From contig JAQWLN010000249.1 of the NCBI GenBank assembly GCA_029247265.1, positions 1 to 43,511 on the forward strand: a DNA stretch of 43,511 bases, read 5' to 3'. A program made the translations under genes and the position numbers. Shown piece after piece: positions 1 to 8,600 of the stretch. Position 1 is the stretch's first letter; each line of letters begins with the position of its first letter. The DNA comes from Fuerstiella sp. GTDB lineage: Bacteria > Planctomycetota > Planctomycetia > Planctomycetales > Planctomycetaceae. The notes below the pieces were generated by a model. That model was not told the origin of the DNA. It did no database searches and saw only the letters and a program-made list of their open reading frames with translations.

Positions 1-1
1 C

Positions 2-439
2 GGACATGTAGAATCCGCCGAGCACTCTCAGCTTGTCCACACTGTGGACCTGGTCCCGACCATCCTGTCCGCCGCTGGGCTGCCGGGTGAGATCACACCA
101 CAAATGAAGGGTACCAGCCTGCTGCCATCGGCAACCGGAACAGAAGTACTTCCGAATCGTCCCGCATTCGGAGCCATCTATCCCAACGACGCCCAGGTAC
201 TGGGGGCACCGGCGCATCACGTCCGCGGTCGCTGGATACGGGACGGCAACTTCAAGCTGCTGGTTCCTGGGCCCGTAGCAAAACCCATCACGCTGAGCCT
301 GTTTGACCTGCAAATAGATCCTCGTGAGACTATAAACCTCGCAGCAATGGCTGAGCACGCTCCTCGCGTTGCGCACATGCGTCAGTTACTGGATCAATGG
401 TGGCCTCTTCACGACGATAATCACGAAACCAAACCATGA
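2..439 (+). CDS. Sulfatase, C-terminal part (5' end outside window)
   Basis: The frame is open from the first base, so only the last ~145 residues are present and the true start lies to the left. The visible part has the usual end of a secreted type I sulfatase: a VDLVPTILSAAGL segment (the helix after the metal-binding core), a later RWIRDGNFKLLVPG strand and an LFDLQIDPRETINLA tail, typical of the C-terminal subdomain of alkaline-phosphatase-fold sulfatases. The catalytic Cys/Ser-formylglycine motif is not in the window. The stop overlaps the next start (ATGA), so the two genes are translationally coupled. The family call is firm; substrate unknown. Confidence 0.85.
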   Translation, partial: GHVESAEHSQLVHTVDLVPTILSAAGLPGEITPQMKGTSLLPSATGTEVLPNRPAFGAIYPNDAQVLGAPAHHVRGRWIRDGNFKLLVPGPVAKPITLSLFDLQIDPRETINLAAMAEHAPRVAHMRQLLDQWWPLHDDNHETKP

Positions 440-1602
440 AACGCAGCACCGAAAAGATTCTGACAACACACGTTGGCAGTCTGGCCCGACCGGACCGTCA
501 ACTGGCCCTTTTGTTTGCCAAAGAACGTGGCGAAGCATACGAGACGGCGGAATTCGAAGCGTCCACCCGGCAGGCGGTTGATGACATCGTGGCCGGGCAG
601 GTCAAGGCAGGCATCGACATCGTCTGTGACGGCGAACAGGGTAAGAGTAGTTTCCTGACGTACATTGCCGAACGCCTGGAAGGATTCTCACCGCGCGAGC
701 AACAGGGAGAAGACCTGTGGGTGGACTCGCGGGAGACAATCGCCTTTCCGGAATTCTATGACGCCCATCGAAAGTCCCGCGAAGGACTGGTCGCTCAGCC
801 GGTGAAACTGGTTTGTACAGGCCCGGTCAAATACTGCGGCCATGAACCTCTGCAGCGTGAAATTGAAAACGTCAAAGCGGCGGCCACCAACAACAATGTA
901 GACGACGTCTTTATGACGGCCGTGTCCCCGTCTGATGTGGAAGGACAGCAGTCCAACGAATTCTACGATTCGGCAGAGGCCTACCTGTACGCCATCGCAG
1001 ACGCGATGCATGAAGAATACAAGGCGATCGTGGATTCCGGTTTGATTCTGCAGATCGATGATCCGCGCCTGCTGACCTATTACATTTCTCAGCCCGATCT
1101 GAGTGTGGATGACTGTCGCAAATGGGCAGAAGTCCGCGTCGAAGCTCTGAATCATGCGTTGCAAGGACTGCCGACAGACCGCATCCGATTCCACACCTGC
1201 TACGGTATCAACATCGGGCCTCGAGTCCACGAAATAAATCTGTCCGACATCGTTGACATCATGCTGAAAGTCAATGCCGGAGCCTATCTGTTTGAAGCGG
1301 GAAATCCGCGACACGAACACGAATGGAAGGTCTGGGAAAATGTTGAACTGCCGGAAGGGAAAATCATCGTTCCCGGCGTGATTTCCCATTCCACGCCGCT
1401 GGTCGAACATCCTGAACTGGTGGCTCAGCGGCTGATTCGGTTCGCCAATATCGTGGGCAAAGAAAATGTGATTGGCGGCAGCGACTGTGGCTTCGCATCT
1501 TTTGCAGCGACCGAACAGGAAATTCATCCCCGCATCGTCTGGGCCAAATTCGCCAACCTGGCTGAAGGTGCTCGTATCGCATCCCAAGAACTCTGGTCGT
1601 GA
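436..1602 (+). CDS. Cobalamin-independent methionine synthase C-domain-like protein (MetE/COG0620 family)
   Basis: A 388-residue TIM-barrel protein resembling the C-terminal catalytic half of MetE. The zinc ligands expected for the family are visible: His253 and Cys255 (in FHTCYGIN), Glu287 (in LFEAGNPRHE) and Cys351 (in GGSDCGFAS). An acidic VCDGEQGKSSF motif lies near residue 63. The N-terminal folate-binding half of true MetE (~750 residues) is missing, so this is one of the short stand-alone homologues that may transfer methyl or alkyl groups to or from a thiol. Its real substrate cannot be named. The start is set by the ATGA overlap with the preceding sulfatase, implying co-translation. 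All metal ligands are intact. Confidence 0.85.
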   Translation: MKRSTEKILTTHVGSLARPDRQLALLFAKERGEAYETAEFEASTRQAVDDIVAGQVKAGIDIVCDGEQGKSSFLTYIAERLEGFSPREQQGEDLWVDSRETIAFPEFYDAHRKSREGLVAQPVKLVCTGPVKYCGHEPLQREIENVKAAATNNNVDDVFMTAVSPSDVEGQQSNEFYDSAEAYLYAIADAMHEEYKAIVDSGLILQIDDPRLLTYYISQPDLSVDDCRKWAEVRVEALNHALQGLPTDRIRFHTCYGINIGPRVHEINLSDIVDIMLKVNAGAYLFEAGNPRHEHEWKVWENVELPEGKIIVPGVISHSTPLVEHPELVAQRLIRFANIVGKENVIGGSDCGFASFAATEQEIHPRIVWAKFANLAEGARIASQELWS

Positions 1603-1615
1603 TGGCCACCGCTCA

Positions 1616-1755
1616 TTTAACCGCGTGGGAACGGCGCCGCTTGCAAACGAACACGCTGTAGCAACGACGTCAGCGGCAGAACGCGGCCCGTTGGGCACGC
1701 GGTTATACGAATTGCCGGCGAACATACCACGCAGTCGTTTAACCGCGTGGGCAAC
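1616..1755. repeat. Three copies of a TAACCGCGTG motif, one inverted
   Basis: The 292-bp gap after the MetE-like gene carries TTTAACCGCGTGGGAACG at 1616-1633, the same motif inverted at 1688-1707 (reading TATAACCGCGTGCCCAAC on the minus strand), and TTTAACCGCGTGGGCAAC at 1738-1755. The outer copies can each pair with the middle one. The arrangement looks like a small dispersed palindromic repeat or a structured 3' UTR. No open frame of quality occurs here. Confidence 0.6.
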
Positions 1756-1894
1756 ACCCCGCGCGAACAAACGACCTCCCGGTAATACGTCGAACAACGT
1801 CTGGCACAATAAGTTACACGCTTGTTTGTTTTGTCGATGCCGTTCACCGTATGCTACTTAGCTGACTTTATTTGCTAACTGTCGGACGACTTCC

Positions 1895-3442
1895 ATGATG
1901 CCCCTGAACCACCTCCGCTCACTTGTGTGTTCCTGCAGCGTTTTTATTTTATGCGCCTCCTTCGCTGCTGCCCAGGATTCCAGCCTGAAGCTGAACGTTC
2001 GGTCTCGAACGGAAACTGAACAAGGCAGTGGACGCTGGCATGCAACAACGAACCGTGTTGAATGGAAAGCCGCGGAAACGGCCATCGTCATCTGCGACAT
2101 GTGGGATAAACACTGGTGTCCCCAGGCCACCGAACGAGTCGGCCAGATGGCTGCAAGAATGAACAGAGTCGTCAAAGCAGCACGGAATCGAGGTGCTCTG
2201 ATTATCCACTGTCCGAGCGATACGCTCGAATTTTACAAAGACACACCTCAACGCAAGCTGGCTCAGTCGGCACCGAAGATTGAGACAAAGATTCCGCTGC
2301 AGAACTGGTGTCACCTGGATGCAGGCGTCGAAGGGAAGGCCCTGCCTATTGACGATTCCGATGGTGGCTGCGACTGCGTAACGCCGGTCAAAAACTATCG
2401 AGCCTGGAGTCGTCAGCATCCGGCCATCGAAATCGCCGACGGCGACGCCATCACTGACAGTGCCGAAGCGTTTTATCTGATGAAGCAGCGCGGCATCAGC
2501 AATGTGGTAGTGATGGGCGTGCACACCAACATGTGCGTGCTGGGGCGGCCGTTTTCGATTCGGCAAATGGTGCAGCAGGGACAAAACGTGGTCCTGATGC
2601 GGGATATGACCGACACCATGTACAACCCGCAAATGGCTCCATTCGTCAGCCACTTCACGGGGACTGATCTGGTTGTTAAGCACACTGAAAAGTACTGGTG
2701 CCCAACGATTCTGAGTTCCGATTTCATCGGTGGTGATGAGTTTCGCTTCCAACAGGACAAACGAAAAAATCTTGTCGTGCTGTGCGCAGAAAGGGAATAC
2801 CTGACTCACAAGTCACTGCCGAAGTTTGCGGCAGAGCATCTGGGTCACGACTTTCGAGTCAGCTTTGTGTGGGACGATGTCGACGATCGCAACAGCCTGC
2901 CCGGCATCGACGTAGTCGCTGATGCCGATATCCTGCTGGTCAGTGTGCGGCGACGGACGTTACCGAAGAAACAACTGAAATTTGTGCGAGCCTTCGTGGC
3001 CAGCGGAAAGCCGGTCGTCGGAATTCGTACGGCCAGCCATGCATTCTGCCTGCGCGGCAAGGAACCTGCTGAAGGACTGGACAACTGGGTTGAATTCGAC
3101 AGCCAGGTCTTTGGAGGAAACTACACCAACCATCATGGTGAGGGCCCGCAGGTTGCCCTTACCCGGGCAGAGAATGCTGCCGCGAAAGATTTCCTTCAAC
3201 ATGTGGCCGTCGATATGCTGGCCGGTAATGGGTCGCTGTACAAAGTAAGCCCTCTGGCAGATTCGACAACCCCCCTGCTGATTGGAAGCATTCCGGGTGC
3301 CGACGCTGAACCCATCGCGTGGATCAACAGGAGAGCCGATGGAGGGACCAGCATGTACACATCGCTGGGACACATCGACGACTTCGAGCAGCCGCAGTTT
3401 CTGACTTTTTTGAAGCATGCTCTCGTGTCGCTCACCAAATGA
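1895..3442 (+). CDS. Secreted isochorismatase-like hydrolase fused to a ThuA-like domain
   Basis: A 515-residue protein with an N-terminal signal peptide (hydrophobic to about residue 26, ending AAA-Q). Residues ~60-270 form an isochorismatase/cysteine-hydrolase fold: the catalytic Asp is probably D68 in VICDMWD, and the nucleophile is probably C214 in VMGVHTNMCVLGRP. Residues ~290-510 look like a ThuA/class-I-amidotransferase-like domain, with LVVLCAERE at the first strand, GKPVVGIRTASHAF (~371-384) at the nucleophile-elbow position and GGNYTNHHGEG (~407-417) as in ThuA-like proteins. The fusion suggests a periplasmic two-step hydrolase; substrate unknown. Two adjacent ATGs could start it. 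It is a single gene with long flanking gaps. Confidence 0.8.
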   Translation: MMPLNHLRSLVCSCSVFILCASFAAAQDSSLKLNVRSRTETEQGSGRWHATTNRVEWKAAETAIVICDMWDKHWCPQATERVGQMAARMNRVVKAARNRGALIIHCPSDTLEFYKDTPQRKLAQSAPKIETKIPLQNWCHLDAGVEGKALPIDDSDGGCDCVTPVKNYRAWSRQHPAIEIADGDAITDSAEAFYLMKQRGISNVVVMGVHTNMCVLGRPFSIRQMVQQGQNVVLMRDMTDTMYNPQMAPFVSHFTGTDLVVKHTEKYWCPTILSSDFIGGDEFRFQQDKRKNLVVLCAEREYLTHKSLPKFAAEHLGHDFRVSFVWDDVDDRNSLPGIDVVADADILLVSVRRRTLPKKQLKFVRAFVASGKPVVGIRTASHAFCLRGKEPAEGLDNWVEFDSQVFGGNYTNHHGEGPQVALTRAENAAAKDFLQHVAVDMLAGNGSLYKVSPLADSTTPLLIGSIPGADAEPIAWINRRADGGTSMYTSLGHIDDFEQPQFLTFLKHALVSLTK

Positions 3443-3715
3443 CGGACGGGGCACGTTTTCTGTGAACACCATCGCAAGCACAACGCCCTCATACTGGAGC
3501 TGCAGTCGAAGCTTTCCCCGTCGATCTTCACCCGCACAGTTTGCCCTGCCGGAACAATCGGGTCCGTCGTTTCCACCGTGCGAATCGATTTGTCTCCGTC
3601 GTGTGACAGGTCTCCAGTCGAAACAGACGTGCCCAGGACATGCGGCAAGCGTGAGTGACCCGTTCCGCCGATTCTTTCCAAAAGACCGCACTTAACGGTG
3701 TTCGGGGATTATTCC
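3443..3715 (-). pseudogene. Possible decayed minus-strand gene fragment
   Basis: On the minus strand a protein-like frame opens after a TAA near 3715 and contains TDPIVPAGQTVRVKIDG. The neighbouring frame continues with LRLQLQYEGVVLAMVFTENV. The two join if the GGGG run near 3525 had one more G. Composition resembles a beta-sandwich segment, but there is no start, no signal peptide and no stop before the antisense of the preceding gene. I do not recognise a family. It could also be chance. The gap (3443-3831) otherwise shows nothing. Confidence 0.25.
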
Positions 3716-3831
3716 TCGTCATCAGGTTCTGCAGCGCTGGAAGCGATGCACAGACCGGGACTGGTTTTGCCCGTCCCACCGTGCGGTGATGGTTGCGATG
3801 GATTGCCACCAATTCGGAAGCAGGTTCTGTG

Positions 3832-5649
3832 ATGCGCACACGTCTTTGGCAGATACCACTGGCGGCTGTAATGCTGCTGGAGTTAGCAGGATGCCAGACT
3901 TCGTCCCGCACCGGCCGCATCGCAAGCCTCACAGATCAAAGTAGCAAAGATGACGGCCCGCATGATGCTGTGGCTGAACATGTCAATGCTGTGGCCGAAC
4001 ATGTCCGGTCCGCTACATTGTCCGAGACCGACACCATCAGTGACAGCAATCCGGCTCGTCCCACATGGCAGACTTTGAACTTCGCATCAGTCTCCGGAAC
4101 AAATGCTGCTGATTCATCCAGGACAATACTGAGCACCGAACGTCCCCACGCCGAACAGGAATTTGTCGCAACCCGCAATTTCGCGATGACTGCCGTTGCT
4201 GAAGACGGCATCGGCGGCGATCGGGAACGCTCGATCGATCCCTGTGTCCCGGTCATTCAGACAGCTTCGACCGGAATCATCGATGACCCAGTCGGCCCCG
4301 CGCCGGCTCCTCCGGCGGCGTCTGAGCAGGAAGCGTTTCCCGTTGACCTGCCGACAATCCTGCAGCTTGCTGGTGGGCGCAACTGGGCCGTTCAGCTGGC
4401 GGGCGAAAGAATTCATCAGGCACGAGCAGACGTCGTTGCCGCAGAAGCCATGTGGCTGCCTTCACTGAACGTGGGCATCGGTGCCACTAAACATGAAGGA
4501 CAGATTCAGGCCACCACGGGTGAGGTGATTGATGTCAGTCGCAAATCGCTGTTCGTCGGTGGCGGTGCCAAAGTTGCCGGCGCTCCGTTGACCGGTGGTG
4601 CCGGAGGCCCCGCCCGACTGTTTGTTGATCTGTCGATCGCTGACGCACTATTCCAACCGCTGGTGGCCAGACAGATGTCGTGCGCCGCTCAATTTCACCA
4701 GGCGGCCGCCTTTAACGATGCTCAGCTGGAAGGCGCGCTGGCGTACTTCGACCTCGTATCCGCACAGGGCGAAGCTTCCATCAGTACCCAGAACCTGTCT
4801 GACGCGGCAGGGCTGTTGTCGATGACGGAAGCATTTGTCGCCGCCGGCAAGGCGTCTCCCGCAGAAGTGTCACGTGTGCAGGTGATTGTGGCCAATCATC
4901 AGCAGTCTTTGGTGGACGCTGAACTGAAGATCAAGCTGGCGTCCAGCGAATTGATTCGAATCGTCCGTCTGGATCCATCGCAGTTATCTGCAGAAGCGAT
5001 GCTGTACAGTGCCGACGACCATCTGGTGCCAATTGAATTGATTCCTGAAGCATCAGATCTTGACGCCCTGATCGCGCAGGGACAGGGTGCACGGCCGGAA
5101 GTTGGCAGGGAACACGCCATCGCCCAGGCACGACTGTCGGACAACAGGAGCCAGGAACTACGGCCATTCATTCCCAGTCTGAATCTGGGAGTTTCCGCGG
5201 GAGGTTTTGGTGGAGGCAGAGGCAATAATATCAACGGCCTTGACGGGCGTGCTGACATTGATGCGATGCTGGTCTGGGAAATCCGCAATCTGGGGTTCGG
5301 TGAACGGGCTGCGCGTGGTAACTCGAGCAGTCGCTATCGAGAGGCGGTGCTCCGCAGCCACCAGGTTCAGGACCAGATTGCAGAAGAAGTCAGGAACGCA
5401 TGGCATCGCGTCCGGGCCGGACGGCAGCGAATGGACATTTCTCGTGATAATGTCAGCGAAGCCGTACGACTGGTGGAGATGAATTTCCAGCGTATCCGAG
5501 GTCTTGAAGGTCTGCCGCTGGAAGCGATTCAGGCACTGCACGCCGTCAGTCAGGCTCGGCTGAGTTACCTCCGGGCCATTGTGGAATACAATAAAGCTCA
5601 GGCAGCGCTGCTGCAGGCCATCGGGCGACCGATCCCTGACGACGCATAG
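3832..5649 (+). CDS. TolC-like outer membrane efflux lipoprotein (OMF)
   Basis: The ATG at 3832 gives a lipoprotein signal with lipobox LAGC (Cys21). An upstream TTG would add 13 residues and bury the signal, so I reject it. After a low-complexity linker (to ~residue 160), residues ~165-600 are the long alpha-helical repeats of the outer membrane efflux protein family: alternating amphipathic helices (QLAGERIHQARADVVAAEA; EVRNAWHRVRAGRQRMDIS) and two beta-strand blocks (LPSLNVGIGAT and IPSLNLGVSAGG) that begin the two barrel halves. It would form the outer-membrane channel of a tripartite pump. It ends 14 bp from the convergent kinase gene; the RND permease and adaptor that probably partner it lie 6-11 kb downstream on the other strand. 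Confidence 0.85.
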   Translation: MRTRLWQIPLAAVMLLELAGCQTSSRTGRIASLTDQSSKDDGPHDAVAEHVNAVAEHVRSATLSETDTISDSNPARPTWQTLNFASVSGTNAADSSRTILSTERPHAEQEFVATRNFAMTAVAEDGIGGDRERSIDPCVPVIQTASTGIIDDPVGPAPAPPAASEQEAFPVDLPTILQLAGGRNWAVQLAGERIHQARADVVAAEAMWLPSLNVGIGATKHEGQIQATTGEVIDVSRKSLFVGGGAKVAGAPLTGGAGGPARLFVDLSIADALFQPLVARQMSCAAQFHQAAAFNDAQLEGALAYFDLVSAQGEASISTQNLSDAAGLLSMTEAFVAAGKASPAEVSRVQVIVANHQQSLVDAELKIKLASSELIRIVRLDPSQLSAEAMLYSADDHLVPIELIPEASDLDALIAQGQGARPEVGREHAIAQARLSDNRSQELRPFIPSLNLGVSAGGFGGGRGNNINGLDGRADIDAMLVWEIRNLGFGERAARGNSSSRYREAVLRSHQVQDQIAEEVRNAWHRVRAGRQRMDISRDNVSEAVRLVEMNFQRIRGLEGLPLEAIQALHAVSQARLSYLRAIVEYNKAQAALLQAIGRPIPDDA

Positions 5650-5663
5650 CCCAGGGATTCCGC

Positions 5664-8600
5664 CTACTCACTGAGCGGAGCCAATCGCCATGTGTTCGGC
5701 TGTTCGCCCGGCTTGATCAACAGCCAGTGTCCAATCTTTTGAGTGAGATCGGGGAACAGCTCGTTCATGGGCTGGCCGGTAAGCATCTGCAGATCGGCTT
5801 CGGAAACATCGTACGTTTCGTCGATCACAGCTTGCAGCAGACGTTGTACACATTGGCTTTGTGCCTGGTTGCACCCGTATGAAGGTGCCGAGTAGCCACG
5901 TGGTTTGCCCCAACCGAAATGCAACGATTGGGATTTGCTTAGTTCCACGGATGTCGTATCGAATTCAACAAGAGCCTTCAGATTGCGACGGAACGTGAAT
6001 TCATTGTGGTCATCAGTCTCCAGCTTAATTTTGACAACCTGGTTCGTGAGATTTCGGCCTTGAAATCCGTTATTGTCGACCTGCGACCAGTAGGCCAGCG
6101 CATCGATGACGGTGATTTCGTACTCCCCCGGCAGCAGTCGGTATTCTGCTTCGACCGGCGACTTTTTAAAACCGCCGAGGTGCCGGTCTGACACTCCGGC
6201 ATTCTTGTCCACTGCAGTGATGGTCGCGTGCAGGCCACTGTCCAGCAACGACATGCTGACAGTTGCTCGCTGAGCGGGAACCAGTCGCAGCGTGCCTTCT
6301 TCTTCACCCGGGACAATAAATGGCGGCAACGGGTCAAGGATATCCTTGACCGTATCGGGCATCGGCTCGGCAGGCAGGACGATGCCCATCTTGTACCCTT
6401 TGAGATTGTCACGCACCTCTAAGAGCAGATCTGCTGTCGACGACGATTGACCTGAGGCTGCAAGCAGTATGTTGATAGCGAGCATCTGACTACGTCCCCA
6501 CGACGAGAAGGTGTTCGACGCTCGAAATTCTTTTGCGTCCCATAAGAAAGCCGACGGATAATAATTTTGAGGCAGGTCGCTCAAATTGCGTTTCACGCTG
6601 AGTTCTTCGAGACCGCCGTTCTGCATCGTTATATTTGACGTGCGAAACTTCATTGGCCAGCCAAAGAAACGATCCTGAATGCCAAGTTCATAATCACCAG
6701 GATGCAAACGCAGTTGTGACTGCCCGACTTTGTCCACCTGTTGTTCGGAACCGGGCACATAGCCGCCGAAGGCACTCTTGCGGCGAACGGCCAGTCGCAT
6801 ACCGTCGTCTTCTATCGTCACATGCAGCGTTCCCGCGCGTTCGCCCCGAGCCGGTTGAGCCGACATGACGACGGCTTCGGAACTGCGATTGGCCGGAGGT
6901 AGTCCTTCCGGTGGCAACAATGGCGCGGGGACGTGTGAATCAACCAGTGGAGAAACATCCGGCATTCCCGTCACGGTAAATGCCGTCAACGCAACCTCAC
7001 GATCTTCTTCCGAACCAATATACCGGATCAACTCATCCCATGCCGTGTGTTCACCACCATTGAAAATCGCCATAACGTTTTGTGCCTCGGGAGAGCTCAG
7101 ACTGTTAACGGCAACCAGCAAAGATTGCTCGTCAAGAGTTGCAGCTCCGCTCTTAGCCAGTCGTTCCAGCAGTTCGTTGACGATTCGCGCTTGGATGGCG
7201 GTCAAGGAATACGATTTTCCCATCCATTGAAACCGATGGAACTTGCCGTCCTCAAAATCTCCGTTCTGACTGGCAATCTTGCTGTAGTTTCGTTTCGCCA
7301 CGACGCTTTGAAACTCGACCGGCTTGATTTCAATAATGCCCGGTTCCGCGGTGTATTGAGCGACTGACCACGTGCCGGTATCTCGGTCGTATAACTTCAG
7401 AGACTGGTTCAGAATGCCAAGCGACCGATCAATATTGTTGAAACTTTTCTCGTAGTCGCCGTTGGGGCGAGACCGGACATCTTTCAACCAGCCCGCCTGC
7501 TTATCAAAGATCATCACGCTATAGCGGCCGACAGGAACCTTGTGCCGCCCGGCCGGGATCTCCATGGGATAGTAGCCCGGCATGTCCGGCCCCATGCCCA
7601 CCAACATGACGTGCAGGCATTGATCGGCGAAGTCCAGAATCAAACCACCGTATTCACTGTTCGCCGGGCCAAGATCATCGGCCGCGTTTAATTCTATGGG
7701 AAGACGCAGATTGACTTCTGCGGACTTATCAGCCTTCACCCGGACTTTCTGCCGCAGCGTATGGGTCCTGTTTGATGGGCCGCTCATGATGATCGCCAGA
7801 TCATAAATAGCGGGCTTGATTCCCGACACGTATGTCAGTGTCTCGGTACGCTTGCTGGCCGCAACCTGATGGCCTTCGATGAAGATCGCAGTTGGCTTCA
7901 GATCGCCGTGATGGTGAATGACAATTCCTCCGGCCCCGGCAGCAATCCTGCGACTCGAATATTCGTGCCACTGCACAAACCAGATTCCTGCCACAACAAC
8001 GACAGCCACTGCTGATACCAGCTGTTTGACAATTCGAGTCCGCTTACTGTTGACCAAAGACGCATGAACGGAATCCTCAGAGGCAGGCAGTTCGCGATAG
8101 ACGTACACGCAATACAGAACCCAGATCATGCTGGGCAGCAATCCCAACTCGATCAATGTTCGCTGCGTTAGAACGTTAGAGTGGTCGGTGGCAGGCATTC
8201 GCAGAACCGTCGCCCAGAACCAGCCGAAAGCCATCGCGCTGAAAGCGGCACTTGAATACAAGGCCCAATATTTTGCAGGCGCCCGCCTTCGATTGAAGAT
8301 CAGGTTCCCCAGCATCTGCAGTGTCCAGATGCCGAACAGGATGGCCGGAAACCGGAACAGATGCGCCTGCGCGGTGGCTGCCGCTGTGCTCAGGATAAGA
8401 TTCGGCAGCAGGAACGCAGCGATGGCGGCCCCGGCTGCGAGCGACAGCACGATGCCGATGACAGATTGCCTTCTGTTCTGAACGGTACGAAGCGCCTGAC
8501 GCTCGTCTGTGGCCAGAATCGCCAGGCGTTCCGGCGTCTCGGTTTCGACTCTGGAAGTGTTGGCGACTTCAGAGACAGGGGAAGCGGTGGGGGCGAATTG

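Noticed and set aside
688..1809. A 373-codon open frame on the minus strand antisense to the MetE-like gene
   Set aside because: It mirrors the coding strand of a clearly conserved protein and has no recognisable motifs or signal.
1949..2809. A 286-codon minus-strand frame antisense to the isochorismatase/ThuA gene
   Set aside because: No family-like motif; the plus frame contains all expected active-site motifs.
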